Position numbers and translations under genes: made by a program. Below are positions 53,606 through 62,958 of a DNA stretch of 64,000 nt, one piece after another. Numbering within the stretch: the first letter of the stretch is position 1; each line of letters begins with the position of its first letter. The stretch is from Paenibacillus caseinilyticus (GTDB lineage: Bacteria > Bacillota > Bacilli > Paenibacillales > NBRC-103111), in the NCBI RefSeq assembly GCF_027533645.1, contig NZ_JAQAGY010000005.1:186001-250000 (forward strand). Reading direction: 5' to 3'. A model generated the notes under the pieces. That model was given only the letters and a program-made list of their open reading frames with translations, had not been told where the DNA came from and made no database searches.

Positions 53606-54698
53606 AATTCCTCCTCTTAATACTATCTTATTTGATATTCCATGTACTTCCATATAATAGTTTAATTAATCATAAATGGCAAGATAAATAATTTTTGCAA
53701 ATTTTTGCAAGTTGAAGCAGATGATAAAATGCTAATTACAATGATTACAGTATTAAAGATTACCAGTGGTCTTTTAACACAAACTACAGCTTAATGAAAG
53801 AGAAGGACTGATTGTTTACCGGATACCTACTATGGAAAAAAGTTAGAATCCGAACTAAGCGGATTGGTTGAAGCAGGCCATTTTACAGAAAAACAAAAGA
53901 ATGATGTCTGAGACTCAAAGCAGAGGTGCATTACAAGGATCGGATTAATGTCAGGAATCCCAATAGACCGATGATATTCATCCTGGATTACTTTCCAGAA
54001 CTGTTCACAATTCATGAGGTGGCAAACAAAACGGTTACAACCTAGAAATGCAACAATATCGTCAACAAGGTAGTCGGGGGCGAAATGAAGAAGATATTGA
54101 TGCATAAGAACATTGCCTTCAACAAGCATGAACGTCAATTGCCTGGATGGCAGATCCATTTGCATCTATATTTCTTGCATCTCTCGCCTTCCCATAATCC
54201 TGGGGTTGACTTGTCATGGCAGGCTGTTAGATAACAAAAGTAATTGAACATTATTACGTTGCCAACCGAGAAGCACTCTGTTGAGGGGAAACCCTTGCCT
54301 TAGTGCTTTTTCTTTTTTTCCTTGGGAAGTGCTTTTATTGTTGATCGCCGTTCTTTGTCATTCCGCCTTTGGACTGCTCTAACTCTTCTTGCCGAAGCAG
54401 ATCTGGAGCGTCTGGCAGGCTAGTTTGTATTTCACTAAACGTGGGTACCCAATCCCGGAGCCGACCAGACCATGTCGGTGATTACCGTATATCGTTACCG
54501 AGTAAGACCTTGCATTTTAATGTAAATGCAAAAGACTCTATTGGGCTAAGAACCTTATGACCAAGTCAAGGTTCTAGCAACATTGAAAGAAGCTTGAGAG
54601 CTATGTGAAAGAACCCCTAAACTTACGGATGAAAACAAAGGAGATATTGACGAGGTATTAGGGTACAGAATAGAAAGCGAATTTAACAAGAATCATTT
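53606..54698. other. AT-rich non-coding stretch with gene debris
   Basis: No intact gene. A minus-strand frame at 53830-54165 (111 codons, containing YHRSIGIPDINPILVMHL) resembles the N-terminus of some DDE transposases but lacks a good start. A hairpin AAGCACT (54271-54277) / AGTGCTT (54302-54308) plus a T-rich tract forms a plus-strand terminator. The last 100 bp read as a broken frame (LTDENKGDIDEVLGYRIESEF) joined directly to the jetC fragment. Confidence 0.5.
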
Positions 54699-55846
54699 GC
54701 GGAGCTGGAGCGCGACCTGGAAGAGCTGCAGGCCGAGGCGGACTTCTATGTGCGGCTGGGGCAGCAGAAGGAGAAATATGAAGCGCTGAATGCCAAGCTG
54801 CGGCATCTCGGGAGCTTGGACGGGCAGATAGAAGCGCTGGAGTCCGAGCGGGAACAAGCGGAGGAGGGGCTGGGTCGGCTGGAGAAGGAGATACGCCGGC
54901 GGCAGCGGGAACTGCAGGACCTCCAGGACCGGCAGGTGCAAGAAGAGAGCAGGCTGCGCCAGATCGTCAACCAGCTGTTGTCGAAGAACGACGCTCTCGA
55001 TACGGCGAAGGGAGAGTGCATCGCCTTGATCCGGGAGATGGAAGACCTGAAAGAGCTGGCTCCGCAGATCTACCATGAGGGGGCCGCCGAGGGCAGCTGG
55101 GAGCCGGGGGCGAAGGCCGGGAGTCCGCTTCCGTCGTCCTCCCAGATGCGCACCGAGCTGGAGAAAAGCAGAGTCCAATTCAACCAGGCCCGGCAGGAGA
55201 AGGGCATCGACCAGGCAGCGCCGGAGAACTACAAGGTGGTCGAAGCGGAGTACCATCGTCTTCAGGATGAGTATAAGCGGACGAGCCTGCTGCTCGAGCA
55301 GGATCAGGAGCGCACCGGACAGTTGAAGGACCAGCTCGAGACCACGATCAACATGAGAGTCCTCGAAATCCAGCAGCGGTTCAAATCGTACATGAGCGTG
55401 TTTCAGTTCGAGGGGGAGATGGAGTGGGATCAATATGAGGACCGCCGGGGACGCATCCACTTCCATCTGTACATCAAAGCTCGCAAGGAAGGACACCGGG
55501 GGACCCTGGAGGATGTGAGCGTGAAGGCCCGCGGCGGCAGAGTGGGCAAGGGCGTGTCGGGCGGGGAGGAATCCCTAAGCTCCCTGCTGTTCGCGCTCGC
55601 CCTGCTGCAGAACCTGCAGACCTCCCCGGGATTTATCGTATTGGACGATTCGACAGCGCGCTCGACGAGCAGCGCAAGTTGAAGGTGTTCGATCTGTACG
55701 CGAAGGAGCTCCGGCGCAAGCTGATCATTCTCACGCCCAAATCCCACGAGAACTCTTACCTCGACCGGTTCGCCAAAGCCTTCGTTGTCCATCATGATCC
55801 TACCGTGCCGCGCAGTAAAGTGACGGGATTGATCAAAAGGGGATAG
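54699..55846 (+). pseudogene. 3' fragment of jetC (copy B), frameshifted
   Basis: Matches jetC from about codon 693 to its stop but lacks any 5' end. The reading frame is intact from the junction through the coiled coil and the signature VSGGEES. It then shifts at about 55648 because one G is missing compared with copy A, turning the Walker B DEFDSALD into DDSTARS. The old stop is at 55844-55846. It is followed by the same terminator and by sbcD, so copy B marks the ancestral jetC-sbcD junction. Confidence 0.88.
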
Positions 55847-55917
55847 CGGCCCGTCCCGCTGCCCATGAATCTTCCAAACCCTTACTGAAATGAGAATAAA
55901 AATAGAGAGAACAAAGG

Positions 55918-55956
55918 TTCCCTGGCAGCCAGCTGCCGGGGACTTTTTGCTATAAT
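55918..55956 (+). promoter_or_regulatory. jet terminator (copy B) and sbcD -10 box
   Basis: A hairpin of CCCTGGCAGC/GCTGCCGGGG around CA, then CTTTTT, is followed at once by TATAAT (55951-55956). The -10 box lies about 90 bp before sbcD, so termination and initiation are back to back. Confidence 0.65.
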
Positions 55957-56046
55957 AGAATTACTTGGGTTCATAATCATTACAGGTCATAGGATAGGAA
56001 CACGTACGCAGGGGATGAAGTTACACGGAAGGGTGGACCGATAGCG

Positions 56047-57213
56047 ATGAAAATATTCCATACGGCAGACTGGCACCTCGGTAAGCTGGTACAGGGCGTA
56101 TATATGACGGAGGACCAGCAGTATGTTCTCCAGCAATTCTTAGAAGATGTAGAAACCGAAAGACCCGATGTCGTGGTGATCGCGGGGGATCTGTACGACC
56201 GGGCGGTGCCGCCGACCGAAGCCGTGCAGCTGCTCGACAGCGTGCTGGCGGTGATGGTGCTCCGGCTGCATATCCCTGTGGTAGCGGTCGCGGGCAACCA
56301 TGACAGCCCGAGCCGCCTGGATTTTGGCAGCGGTATTATGAAGTCGTCGGGGCTGCATATCGCAGGCGAGCTCACCTATCCCTTCGAGCCCGTGGTGCTG
56401 CGGGACGGGGAGGGGGAAGTCCATTTTCACCTCATTCCGTATGCGGAGCCGGGCAAAGTGCGCCATCTGCTCGGGGATGAGGGCATCAAGACCCATGACG
56501 AGGCGATGGAGCGAATCACCGCAGCCATCAAAGCCGGCATGGACCCGAATGCGCGCCACGTGTTCGTCGGCCATGCTTTCGTGACGCCCGGCGGCGAGGC
56601 CAGGGAGAATACGAGCGATTCGGAGCGTCCGCTCTCCATCGGCGGGGCGGAGCATGTCAGCGCACGGCATTTTGACGGATTCCACTACACGGCACTCGGT
56701 CACCTGCACCAGGCGCATCATGTAGGGATCGAGACGGTCCGGTATGCCGGATCGCCGCTGAAGTATTCGATCTCGGAGGAGCGCCATAACAAGGGGTACT
56801 TCGTCGTAGAGCTCGATGGTGAGGGGAATGTGACGGTAGAGAAAAGGCTGCTGGCCCCAAGACGCGACATGCGGACGGTAGAGGGACGGATCGCGGATAT
56901 CGAGCAGCATCCGGTCAATGAAGACTACGTGTTCGTCCGTCTGCTCGACGAAGCCCTGGTGCTCTCGCCGATGGAGCGGGTGAGATCAGTCTACCCGAAT
57001 GCGATGCATGTCGAGCGGAAGCTGGCTGCCGCCGCACTCACAGGGGAATCCGCGGCGGTGGACGGGCGGGCTAAGATGGACGAGCTGTCGCTGTTCCGCG
57101 CCTTCTATCAGGAGGTCCGGGGCACGGAGCTGTCACCGGAGACCGAGAAGCTGTTTACCGAGACGCTGCAGGACATCTACAAGAAAGAAGGTGAGCGCGA
57201 TGAGGCCTCTTAA
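56047..57213 (+). CDS. sbcD: Exonuclease SbcCD subunit D
   Basis: 388 residues. Metallophosphoesterase motifs in order: FHTADWHLGK (about 4-13), VIAGDLYDRA, VAGNHDSPSR, GHAFVTPGG and LGHLHQAH. These are the Mn2+ ligands of the Mre11/SbcD family. A capping and SbcC-binding region follows. With SbcC it cleaves hairpins and blocked DNA ends. The gene overlaps sbcC by 14 bp. It lies directly behind the jetC fragment. Confidence 0.96.
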   Translation: MKIFHTADWHLGKLVQGVYMTEDQQYVLQQFLEDVETERPDVVVIAGDLYDRAVPPTEAVQLLDSVLAVMVLRLHIPVVAVAGNHDSPSRLDFGSGIMKSSGLHIAGELTYPFEPVVLRDGEGEVHFHLIPYAEPGKVRHLLGDEGIKTHDEAMERITAAIKAGMDPNARHVFVGHAFVTPGGEARENTSDSERPLSIGGAEHVSARHFDGFHYTALGHLHQAHHVGIETVRYAGSPLKYSISEERHNKGYFVVELDGEGNVTVEKRLLAPRRDMRTVEGRIADIEQHPVNEDYVFVRLLDEALVLSPMERVRSVYPNAMHVERKLAAAALTGESAAVDGRAKMDELSLFRAFYQEVRGTELSPETEKLFTETLQDIYKKEGERDEAS

Positions 57214-60200
57214 GCTGATCATGACGGCGTTCGGGCCCTATAAGGACCAGGAAGTCATTGATTTCTCCGAGCTGCGCGAGAACCGGCTGTTCGTCGTATC
57301 GGGGAATACGGGGGCCGGCAAAACCTCCATCTTCGACGCGATCTGCTTCGCATTGTACGGGGATGCCAGCGGGGAAGACCGCAATGACTCCCGGATGCTG
57401 CGCAGCCACTTCGCCGATGACCAGGTGCACACCTCCGTCGACTTCGTATTCGAGCTCAAAGGCCGGACGTACCGCGTCTTTCGGCAGCTGTCCCATGTGA
57501 AGGCGGGGAACAAGGGGGCCACCGGGGAGCGGTATGAGCTGTATGCGGTGGACGGCGGAGCGGAGGTTCCGCTGACGGACCGCTTCATCGTGTCGCAGGT
57601 GGACGAGAAGATCCGCGGGATCATCGGGCTGACGAAGGAGCAGTTCAGCCAGATTGTGATGCTGCCGCAAGGCGAATTCCGCAAGCTGCTCACCTCCGAG
57701 ACGGAGAATAAGGAGGAGATCCTGCGGCGCATCTTCAAGACGGGATTGTACAAGTATGTCGCAGACCATCTCAACGAGAAGCGCAAGCAGATGCAGCAAA
57801 GCTTGGTGGAGCTGACGGGGCTCCGCGATTATCATATCGCCACCGTCAAGGGCTCCTTGTCCGGGCGCGAGGGGTCGGCCCTGACCCACGTCCTGCAGCA
57901 GCAGCACTATAATACATACCAGGTACTGGAAGCGCTGGAGCAGGAGATCGGCTATTACGCCGAACAGATCCTGGAGAAGAGGCAGCTGCTGGAGTCGGAG
58001 ACGCTCCGGTACCAGGAGATGACGGCCGTATACCACCAGGCGCAGAATGTGAACGAGCAATTCGAGCTGCTGGACCGGCGCAGAGCAGACCGGCAGGGAC
58101 TGCTGGACCAGGCACAGGAGATCGAGCGGATCACGCGGGAGCTGTCCCTGGCGGAGCAGGCCGTACACCTGCAGGTGTACGAGCGGCATGATGCCCAGAT
58201 GCGGGAGGAGCTGGCCCGCAAATCCAAACAGCTGGAAGCGGCGCTCTCCGAATGCCGGCTGGCGGAAGAGGCCCTGCAGCGGGCGGCGGGGCAGTATGAG
58301 CTCGAGGAAGGCAAGGAGGGGGCGAGAGAGCAGGCCCTGCGCGAGCTGGACCGGCTCCAGGGGCTGCTGCCGACCGTCAGGGAGATGGACCGCAAGGACC
58401 AGCTCGTGCGCCGGCTTGCGGAGGAAGCCGCCGGCGCCTCCAAGCAGTGGAAGGAGATGGAAGCGGCGCTCGAAGCCAGGCAGTCGGAGCGTACGGCCCT
58501 GGCGGCGCAGGTGAAGGCGCTGGAAGAACGGGTGGTTCACCTCCCGCAGAAGACCGAACGGCTCGCCCTATTGCGTCAGCAGGCCCAGCTCATCAAGGAG
58601 TACCTGGGTCTCCTGCAGAAGTCCGGAGAAGAACAGGCGGAAGAAGCCCGCGGCCTGGAGGTCTACGGGCAGGCGGAGCGGGCGCACCGGCTGCTCGAGG
58701 ACCGCTGGATCGAGGGGCAGGCCGGCTGGCTGGCCAGCCACCTGCATGACGGGGATGCGTGCCCGGTATGCGGCAGCGCCGACCATCCGAAGAAGGCGGC
58801 GGCTACCGGGGACATCCCTACCCGGGAGGAGCTGGAGCGGCTGCGTGCGGAGAGATCGGCGGCGGAGAAGACGTATCTCGAGGCGAAGGCGAAGCTCGCC
58901 GCTACCGGAGAGCGGATCCGGGAGAAGGAGCAGCAGGTGCTGGAGCAGGGGATCCGCCTGGAAGGGATCCGCGAGGCGTTCGCCGGACTGGTCCAGGAGG
59001 GCAAGGCGCTGGCGGAGGAAGAGAAGAGGCTGAAGGACGAGAGCGCGAGCCTCGCTGCGCTCAAAGAGAAGCTGGAGAAGCTGGAGTACCAGCTGGAGGA
59101 ACTGCGGGGGCATAAGGAAGCCGCTGCGGCGGTGTACCACGACGGGCAGACCCTCTACGCTACGGAGAAGGCGCTGTACGAACAGACGCTGGCCGCCCTG
59201 CCGGAGGAGCTGCGGGGCCTGGAGGCGCTGGAGCGCCGGATCCGTGCAGCGGACGCGGCCAAGAAGCAGCTGGAGGCGGAGTGGAAGCAGGCGCAGCATC
59301 TCTACCGGGAGGCGAATGAGCGCAGCATCAAGGCCGTGGCCGCCCGCAGCGGGGCCGAGAGCCAGCAGCGCGAAGCGGAAGACCAGGCGCGGCAGGCCGG
59401 CCGGGACTTCGCGCAAGCGCTGGAGGCGGCCGGATTCGGGTCGGAGGCGGCCTATCAGGAGGCCAAACGGTCCGATGCCGCACGGGCGGAGCTCAAGGGG
59501 CGGATCGAGACGTACCATGCGGCCCTAGCCGTGGTGACCCGGCAGATCGAGGATTTGGCCGTGGAGGTCGCAGGCAAGGAGCGGCAGGATCTGGGCGCGC
59601 TGCAGCAGCAGCTGCAGGAGATGGAGCAGTCCATGGATGCGATCCGCCGAAGCTGTACCCAAGCCGAGAGCCACTGCGAGAAGGGCAAGGAAGGGAAGGC
59701 GAACATCGCCGGGGCCGAAGCGAATGTCCAGCAGGCCGAGCGCGAGTATCAGCTCGTCAAGGATTTGTACGATGTGGTCCGGGGGGAGAACGCCAAGAAA
59801 GTGTCCTTCGAGCGGTACCTGCAGATCGAATTCCTGGAGAAGATCATCCACACCGCGAACCAGCGGCTGCAGCGGATCACGGGCGGGCAGTTCTATCTGG
59901 TCCGCAGCGACCGGATGGAGAAGCGGGGCAAGCAGAGCGGCCTCGGGTTCGATGTGTACGATAATTATACCGGGCAGCTGCGGGACGTGAAGACCCTGTC
60001 CGGCGGCGAGAAGTTCAATGCTTCCCTCTGTCTGGCCCTCGGGATGGCGGATGTCATCCAGGCGTATGAGGGCGGGATCTCGCTCGAGACGATGTTCATC
60101 GACGAGGGCTTCGGTTCCCTCGACGAAGAGTCGCTGAACAAGGCGATCGATACCCTGATCGACCTGCAGCAGTCCGGACGGATGATCGGCGTCATCTCCC

Positions 60201-60292
60201 ATGTCCAGGAGCTGAAGCAAGCCATACCGGCTGTACTCGAAGTGAAGAAGACGCGGGAGGGGTACAGCTACACCCGGTTCAGCGTCAGATGA
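57200..60292 (+). CDS. sbcC: Exonuclease SbcCD subunit C (SMC-like ATPase)
   Basis: 1030 residues from ATG 57200 (GAAGGTGA upstream); an earlier in-frame start lies inside sbcD. The N-terminus is RPLKLIMTAFGPYKDQEVIDF, with Walker A GNTGAGKTS (about 35-43). Long coiled coils flank the zinc hook CPVCGSADHP (about 520). The C-terminal head has the signature LSGGEKFNASLCLALGMAD and Walker B MFIDEGFGSLDEE. Complete Rad50/SbcC-type protein. It opens DNA ends for the SbcD nuclease. Confidence 0.96.
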   Translation: MRPLKLIMTAFGPYKDQEVIDFSELRENRLFVVSGNTGAGKTSIFDAICFALYGDASGEDRNDSRMLRSHFADDQVHTSVDFVFELKGRTYRVFRQLSHVKAGNKGATGERYELYAVDGGAEVPLTDRFIVSQVDEKIRGIIGLTKEQFSQIVMLPQGEFRKLLTSETENKEEILRRIFKTGLYKYVADHLNEKRKQMQQSLVELTGLRDYHIATVKGSLSGREGSALTHVLQQQHYNTYQVLEALEQEIGYYAEQILEKRQLLESETLRYQEMTAVYHQAQNVNEQFELLDRRRADRQGLLDQAQEIERITRELSLAEQAVHLQVYERHDAQMREELARKSKQLEAALSECRLAEEALQRAAGQYELEEGKEGAREQALRELDRLQGLLPTVREMDRKDQLVRRLAEEAAGASKQWKEMEAALEARQSERTALAAQVKALEERVVHLPQKTERLALLRQQAQLIKEYLGLLQKSGEEQAEEARGLEVYGQAERAHRLLEDRWIEGQAGWLASHLHDGDACPVCGSADHPKKAAATGDIPTREELERLRAERSAAEKTYLEAKAKLAATGERIREKEQQVLEQGIRLEGIREAFAGLVQEGKALAEEEKRLKDESASLAALKEKLEKLEYQLEELRGHKEAAAAVYHDGQTLYATEKALYEQTLAALPEELRGLEALERRIRAADAAKKQLEAEWKQAQHLYREANERSIKAVAARSGAESQQREAEDQARQAGRDFAQALEAAGFGSEAAYQEAKRSDAARAELKGRIETYHAALAVVTRQIEDLAVEVAGKERQDLGALQQQLQEMEQSMDAIRRSCTQAESHCEKGKEGKANIAGAEANVQQAEREYQLVKDLYDVVRGENAKKVSFERYLQIEFLEKIIHTANQRLQRITGGQFYLVRSDRMEKRGKQSGLGFDVYDNYTGQLRDVKTLSGGEKFNASLCLALGMADVIQAYEGGISLETMFIDEGFGSLDEESLNKAIDTLIDLQQSGRMIGVISHVQELKQAIPAVLEVKKTREGYSYTRFSVR

Positions 60293-60366
60293 TCTACACC
60301 AGCGCCGACTTGTCCTAGAATCCGCTCCCCCCGCATAGAGATAGAGCATAGGGGAGCGTGAACCGA

Positions 60367-60714
60367 GTGGATAACCAAGTGAAGCGATTCTATCAATTGA
60401 AGCAGAAGCAAAAAGAAATAGAGCAGGAGCTCGCGGAACTGCGCAGCGAGATCGTCACTCACTGCTCCGGGCATGGCGTGTCCGAGCTGGAGGCCGGGGG
60501 CTGCAAGGTGAAGATCGTGCTCCAGGAGCGGAGGGAGTACGACGAGCGCAAGCTCTACGAGGCGCTGCCCGATCTCGAGGTATGGCGCATGCTGTCCAGG
60601 CCCGATACCTCCAAGATTGCCAGCCTGATCAAACTGAACGTGATCACCGAAGAGAAGATCAAGGACACGTTCTCCGTCAAGACGGTCACGCTGGTGCAGG
60701 TGGACAAGAAGTAG
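60367..60714 (+). CDS. Small coiled-coil hypothetical protein
   Basis: 115 residues from GTG 60367 (GGGGAG at good spacing; GTG 60358 lies too close to it). Residues about 5-33 form a likely coiled coil (VKRFYQLKQKQKEIEQELAELRSEI). The rest contains CKVKIVLQERREYDERKLYEAL and a C-terminal TFSVKTVTLVQVDKK. The layout reminds me of small phage-type nuclease-inhibitor or recombination helper proteins, but no family is recognised. It sits 74 bp after sbcC in the same direction. Confidence 0.7.
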   Translation: MDNQVKRFYQLKQKQKEIEQELAELRSEIVTHCSGHGVSELEAGGCKVKIVLQERREYDERKLYEALPDLEVWRMLSRPDTSKIASLIKLNVITEEKIKDTFSVKTVTLVQVDKK

Positions 60715-60809
60715 GAACCCGTCCCCTGCGGAGAGGAACTTTTTGTCTTGTCCGTGCGTTTAATAGAGTAGCGGGAGACCTACATCCTGCGCGAGGAGGA
60801 GAGATTCAT

Positions 60810-61085
60810 ATGCTCAGATGCTATCTCTGCAATGGAACCGGCAAACGTACGAAATTCCTGATTCCCATCTCATGCGATTTTTGCAGCGGGCAAGGTTACG
60901 TATCGGCTAGAAGCTCTTCCAGGAAAGCGGCCGCCTCCAGTGACGCTGCCGCCGCCAATGACAGTAAGGTTATGCTGCAGCTGCACGATTCTCTCCATCC
61001 GATCTACTCGGCGGATTCGCACGTGTATGAGGAGGACCCAGGCAGGGACACCCATCCTACGGCGGGTGCCAGGAATCTGCAGTAA
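60810..61085 (+). CDS. Small zinc-ribbon protein, DnaJ-like CxxCxGxG
   Basis: 91 residues from ATG 60810 after GAGGAGGAG. Two motifs CYLCNGTG (about 4-11) and CDFCSGQG (about 22-29) form one DnaJ-type zinc centre. The remaining 60 residues look disordered (RSSSRKAAASSDAAAANDSK). Such proteins act as small metal-bound adaptors; the partner is unknown. Longer in-frame extension upstream is read-through of non-coding sequence. Confidence 0.75.
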   Translation: MLRCYLCNGTGKRTKFLIPISCDFCSGQGYVSARSSSRKAAASSDAAAANDSKVMLQLHDSLHPIYSADSHVYEEDPGRDTHPTAGARNLQ

Positions 61086-61714
61086 GCGGTTCGGCTTCGC
61101 AAGGCTAAGCGGCCAGCGGGATGCCGGGCGGCGAGGGATGGGGTGGACGGGAGCCGTTCATCTTCTCGCGATTAACAGTAGTAGGCGCAAGCCGGCAGGA
61201 CGAGCAGCTCACATAAGCCCGCCTCCGGGCTGGACAACAGGGTTAACAGCAGGACCATTCTCCGGGATGGTCCTATTGGGTATATCGCACGCCCGAAGTT
61301 CAGACCGCCAAAAGCCCACTGCGTAGTCATAGCGAGAAGTAGGGGGAGTATAAAACGACCCGCTGAAGCATACTAATAACCATAGACATCCCCCTTGCCT
61401 CCGGCCCTTGCGGCTGATGAGGTTTTTTTATACCATAGTGTAGAACATACGTTCCTTACAAATTCTGTCTGTGTGTGCTGCCCTCCTACCCCGTTCTCTG
61501 ATTATTCCATCGATTGAAAGCCGCGGGGCGCGCCGCCAGAAAAAGAAAGCATAGCTGCGTACGCAGCAGCCGCTAATCGCTAGAACCGCATCACGGCGGA
61601 TGCCCCGGCATGAAAACGGACGTTCATCGCCTCTCAGCCTCTGCCAGCGGCTTCGTCAGTCCGCCGGGAGCCTGCTATAATGTTCCAACGCACCTCGGGA
61701 AAGGAGCCTGCCGC
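61086..61714. other. Intergenic region with terminator and -10 box
   Basis: A 629-bp gap. AGGACCAT/ATGGTCCT (61251-61258/61267-61274) forms a hairpin without a T tract. CCTC/GAGG with inner pairs (61398-61422) plus seven T (61423-61429) is a plus-strand terminator. TATAAT at 61676-61681 precedes the DnaA-like gene. No ORF here has a ribosome binding site. Confidence 0.55.
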
Positions 61715-62845
61715 ATGGAGCAGTACCTCGAATATGATGCACACCGTTACCCGGAATACACGCTGAATCACTTCATTCTCACCTCGGGCAACCGGGTGGC
61801 ACTGGCCGCGGCACAAGCTGTGATCCAGGCCCCGGGCGCCTCCTATAACCCTCTAATGCTTCACGGCACCACAGGCGTCGGCAAGACGCATCTCCTCCAC
61901 GCCATCGGCCAAGAGATCCGCCGGACGCATCCGGATTACCGCATCCTCTATCTCACGATCGGCGAGCTGCGGGATACCTTCATCTCCGCGGTCCGCAACA
62001 ACACCCTATTGGCCTACCGGGAGGCACTGAAGTCGGTCGACCTGCTCCTGCTGGATAATGTGCATGAGCTCGCCTGTATGGAGTCGGTCCAGGACCTCCT
62101 CCTTGAGGTATTCGAGCACCTGCATGGGCAGCGCAAGCAGATCGTCCTCGCCTCGGGACAACCGCCCGAGCTCCTGGCGAAGCTGACGTCGAGGCTGCAG
62201 TCCCGCTTCTCCTGGGGATTTACCTGCGATATGGCTTGCTTCGACCCAGCCGGGTTCATCCAGGATTACTGCCGGCATCATGGCCTCGAAGACCGTCGGG
62301 AATGGCACAGTGCGGCTTTCCTGGAGAGAGCCGCCAACCCCGCGGAGATTATCGCGCGCATACGCAGCGGAACGGTTCTGCCGGGCGGGCAGTCTCATAT
62401 GGGAGTGCCGGCGGAGGAGCGGGACAGCGGCTCGTTCCATGAGCAGGTGATGCAGCGGGTGAAGGGCCGGATCTCTCGGATCCAGTACGAGACCTGGTTC
62501 AAGCCCTGCCGAATTACGAAGGAGGCGAATTGCATCCTGATCCAGTCTCCCAGCCGGTTCGCGGTCGAGTGGCTGGAGGACCGCTACAGCGAGCTGATCA
62601 AGGAGACGATCCGTTCGATTGATGGCGGTGAGCTTCCGCTGTTCTTCGGGCTGCTTGCTCCGGGTGAGGAGCAGGGTACAGCGGAGAGAGGCTGCGTTGA
62701 TCTGCCAGATGAAGAGGACGACGAAGAAGAGGGGCTGCTTGCTGCGCCGAACGATCTTCAGCGGCTGAAGGAGCTGATCTACGAGATGGTGCAGCAGCAG
62801 AAGCGGACGAATCATTTGCTAGAGAAGGTTGTGGGGTTGTTGTAA
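61715..62845 (+). CDS. DnaA-like AAA+ protein with permuted domains
   Basis: 376 residues from ATG 61715 (AAAGGAG upstream). Residues 1-210 match the DnaA AAA+ domain: YTLNHFILTSGNRVALAAAQAV, Walker A GTTGVGKTHLLHAIG, Walker B VDLLLLDNVHEL (Asn where DnaA has Asp), QIVLASGQPP and the Arg-finger motif SRLQSRFSWGF. Residues about 250-320 match DnaA domain I, normally N-terminal: VKGRISRIQYETWFKPCRI and SRFAVEWLEDRYSELIKETI. The DNA-binding domain IV is absent; the C-terminus is acidic, then amphipathic. It may assemble with DnaA or block it. Function unknown. Confidence 0.85.
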   Translation: MEQYLEYDAHRYPEYTLNHFILTSGNRVALAAAQAVIQAPGASYNPLMLHGTTGVGKTHLLHAIGQEIRRTHPDYRILYLTIGELRDTFISAVRNNTLLAYREALKSVDLLLLDNVHELACMESVQDLLLEVFEHLHGQRKQIVLASGQPPELLAKLTSRLQSRFSWGFTCDMACFDPAGFIQDYCRHHGLEDRREWHSAAFLERAANPAEIIARIRSGTVLPGGQSHMGVPAEERDSGSFHEQVMQRVKGRISRIQYETWFKPCRITKEANCILIQSPSRFAVEWLEDRYSELIKETIRSIDGGELPLFFGLLAPGEEQGTAERGCVDLPDEEDDEEEGLLAAPNDLQRLKELIYEMVQQQKRTNHLLEKVVGLL

Positions 62846-62921
62846 GGGTTCCTACGATGAAAGAAAGTCACATAAATTCTATTTGTATTGAATCCGGAAT
62901 TATCATAAAATAACATAGAGA

Positions 62922-62941
62922 TATAAAACTACGTACGTAGT
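62922..62941 (+). promoter_or_regulatory. -10 box and 14-bp palindrome before dndB
   Basis: TATAAA (62922-62927) is followed directly by the perfect palindrome ACTACGTACGTAGT (62928-62941), which would overlap the transcription start. DndB-family proteins are reported to repress their own clusters, so this is a plausible autoregulatory operator. Confidence 0.55.
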
Positions 62942-62958
62942 ATGAGGTGATTACAACC

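Noticed and set aside
53830-54165. 111-codon minus-strand ORF as a real gene
   Set aside because: Slight resemblance to a transposase N-terminus only; no convincing start signal and no continuation.
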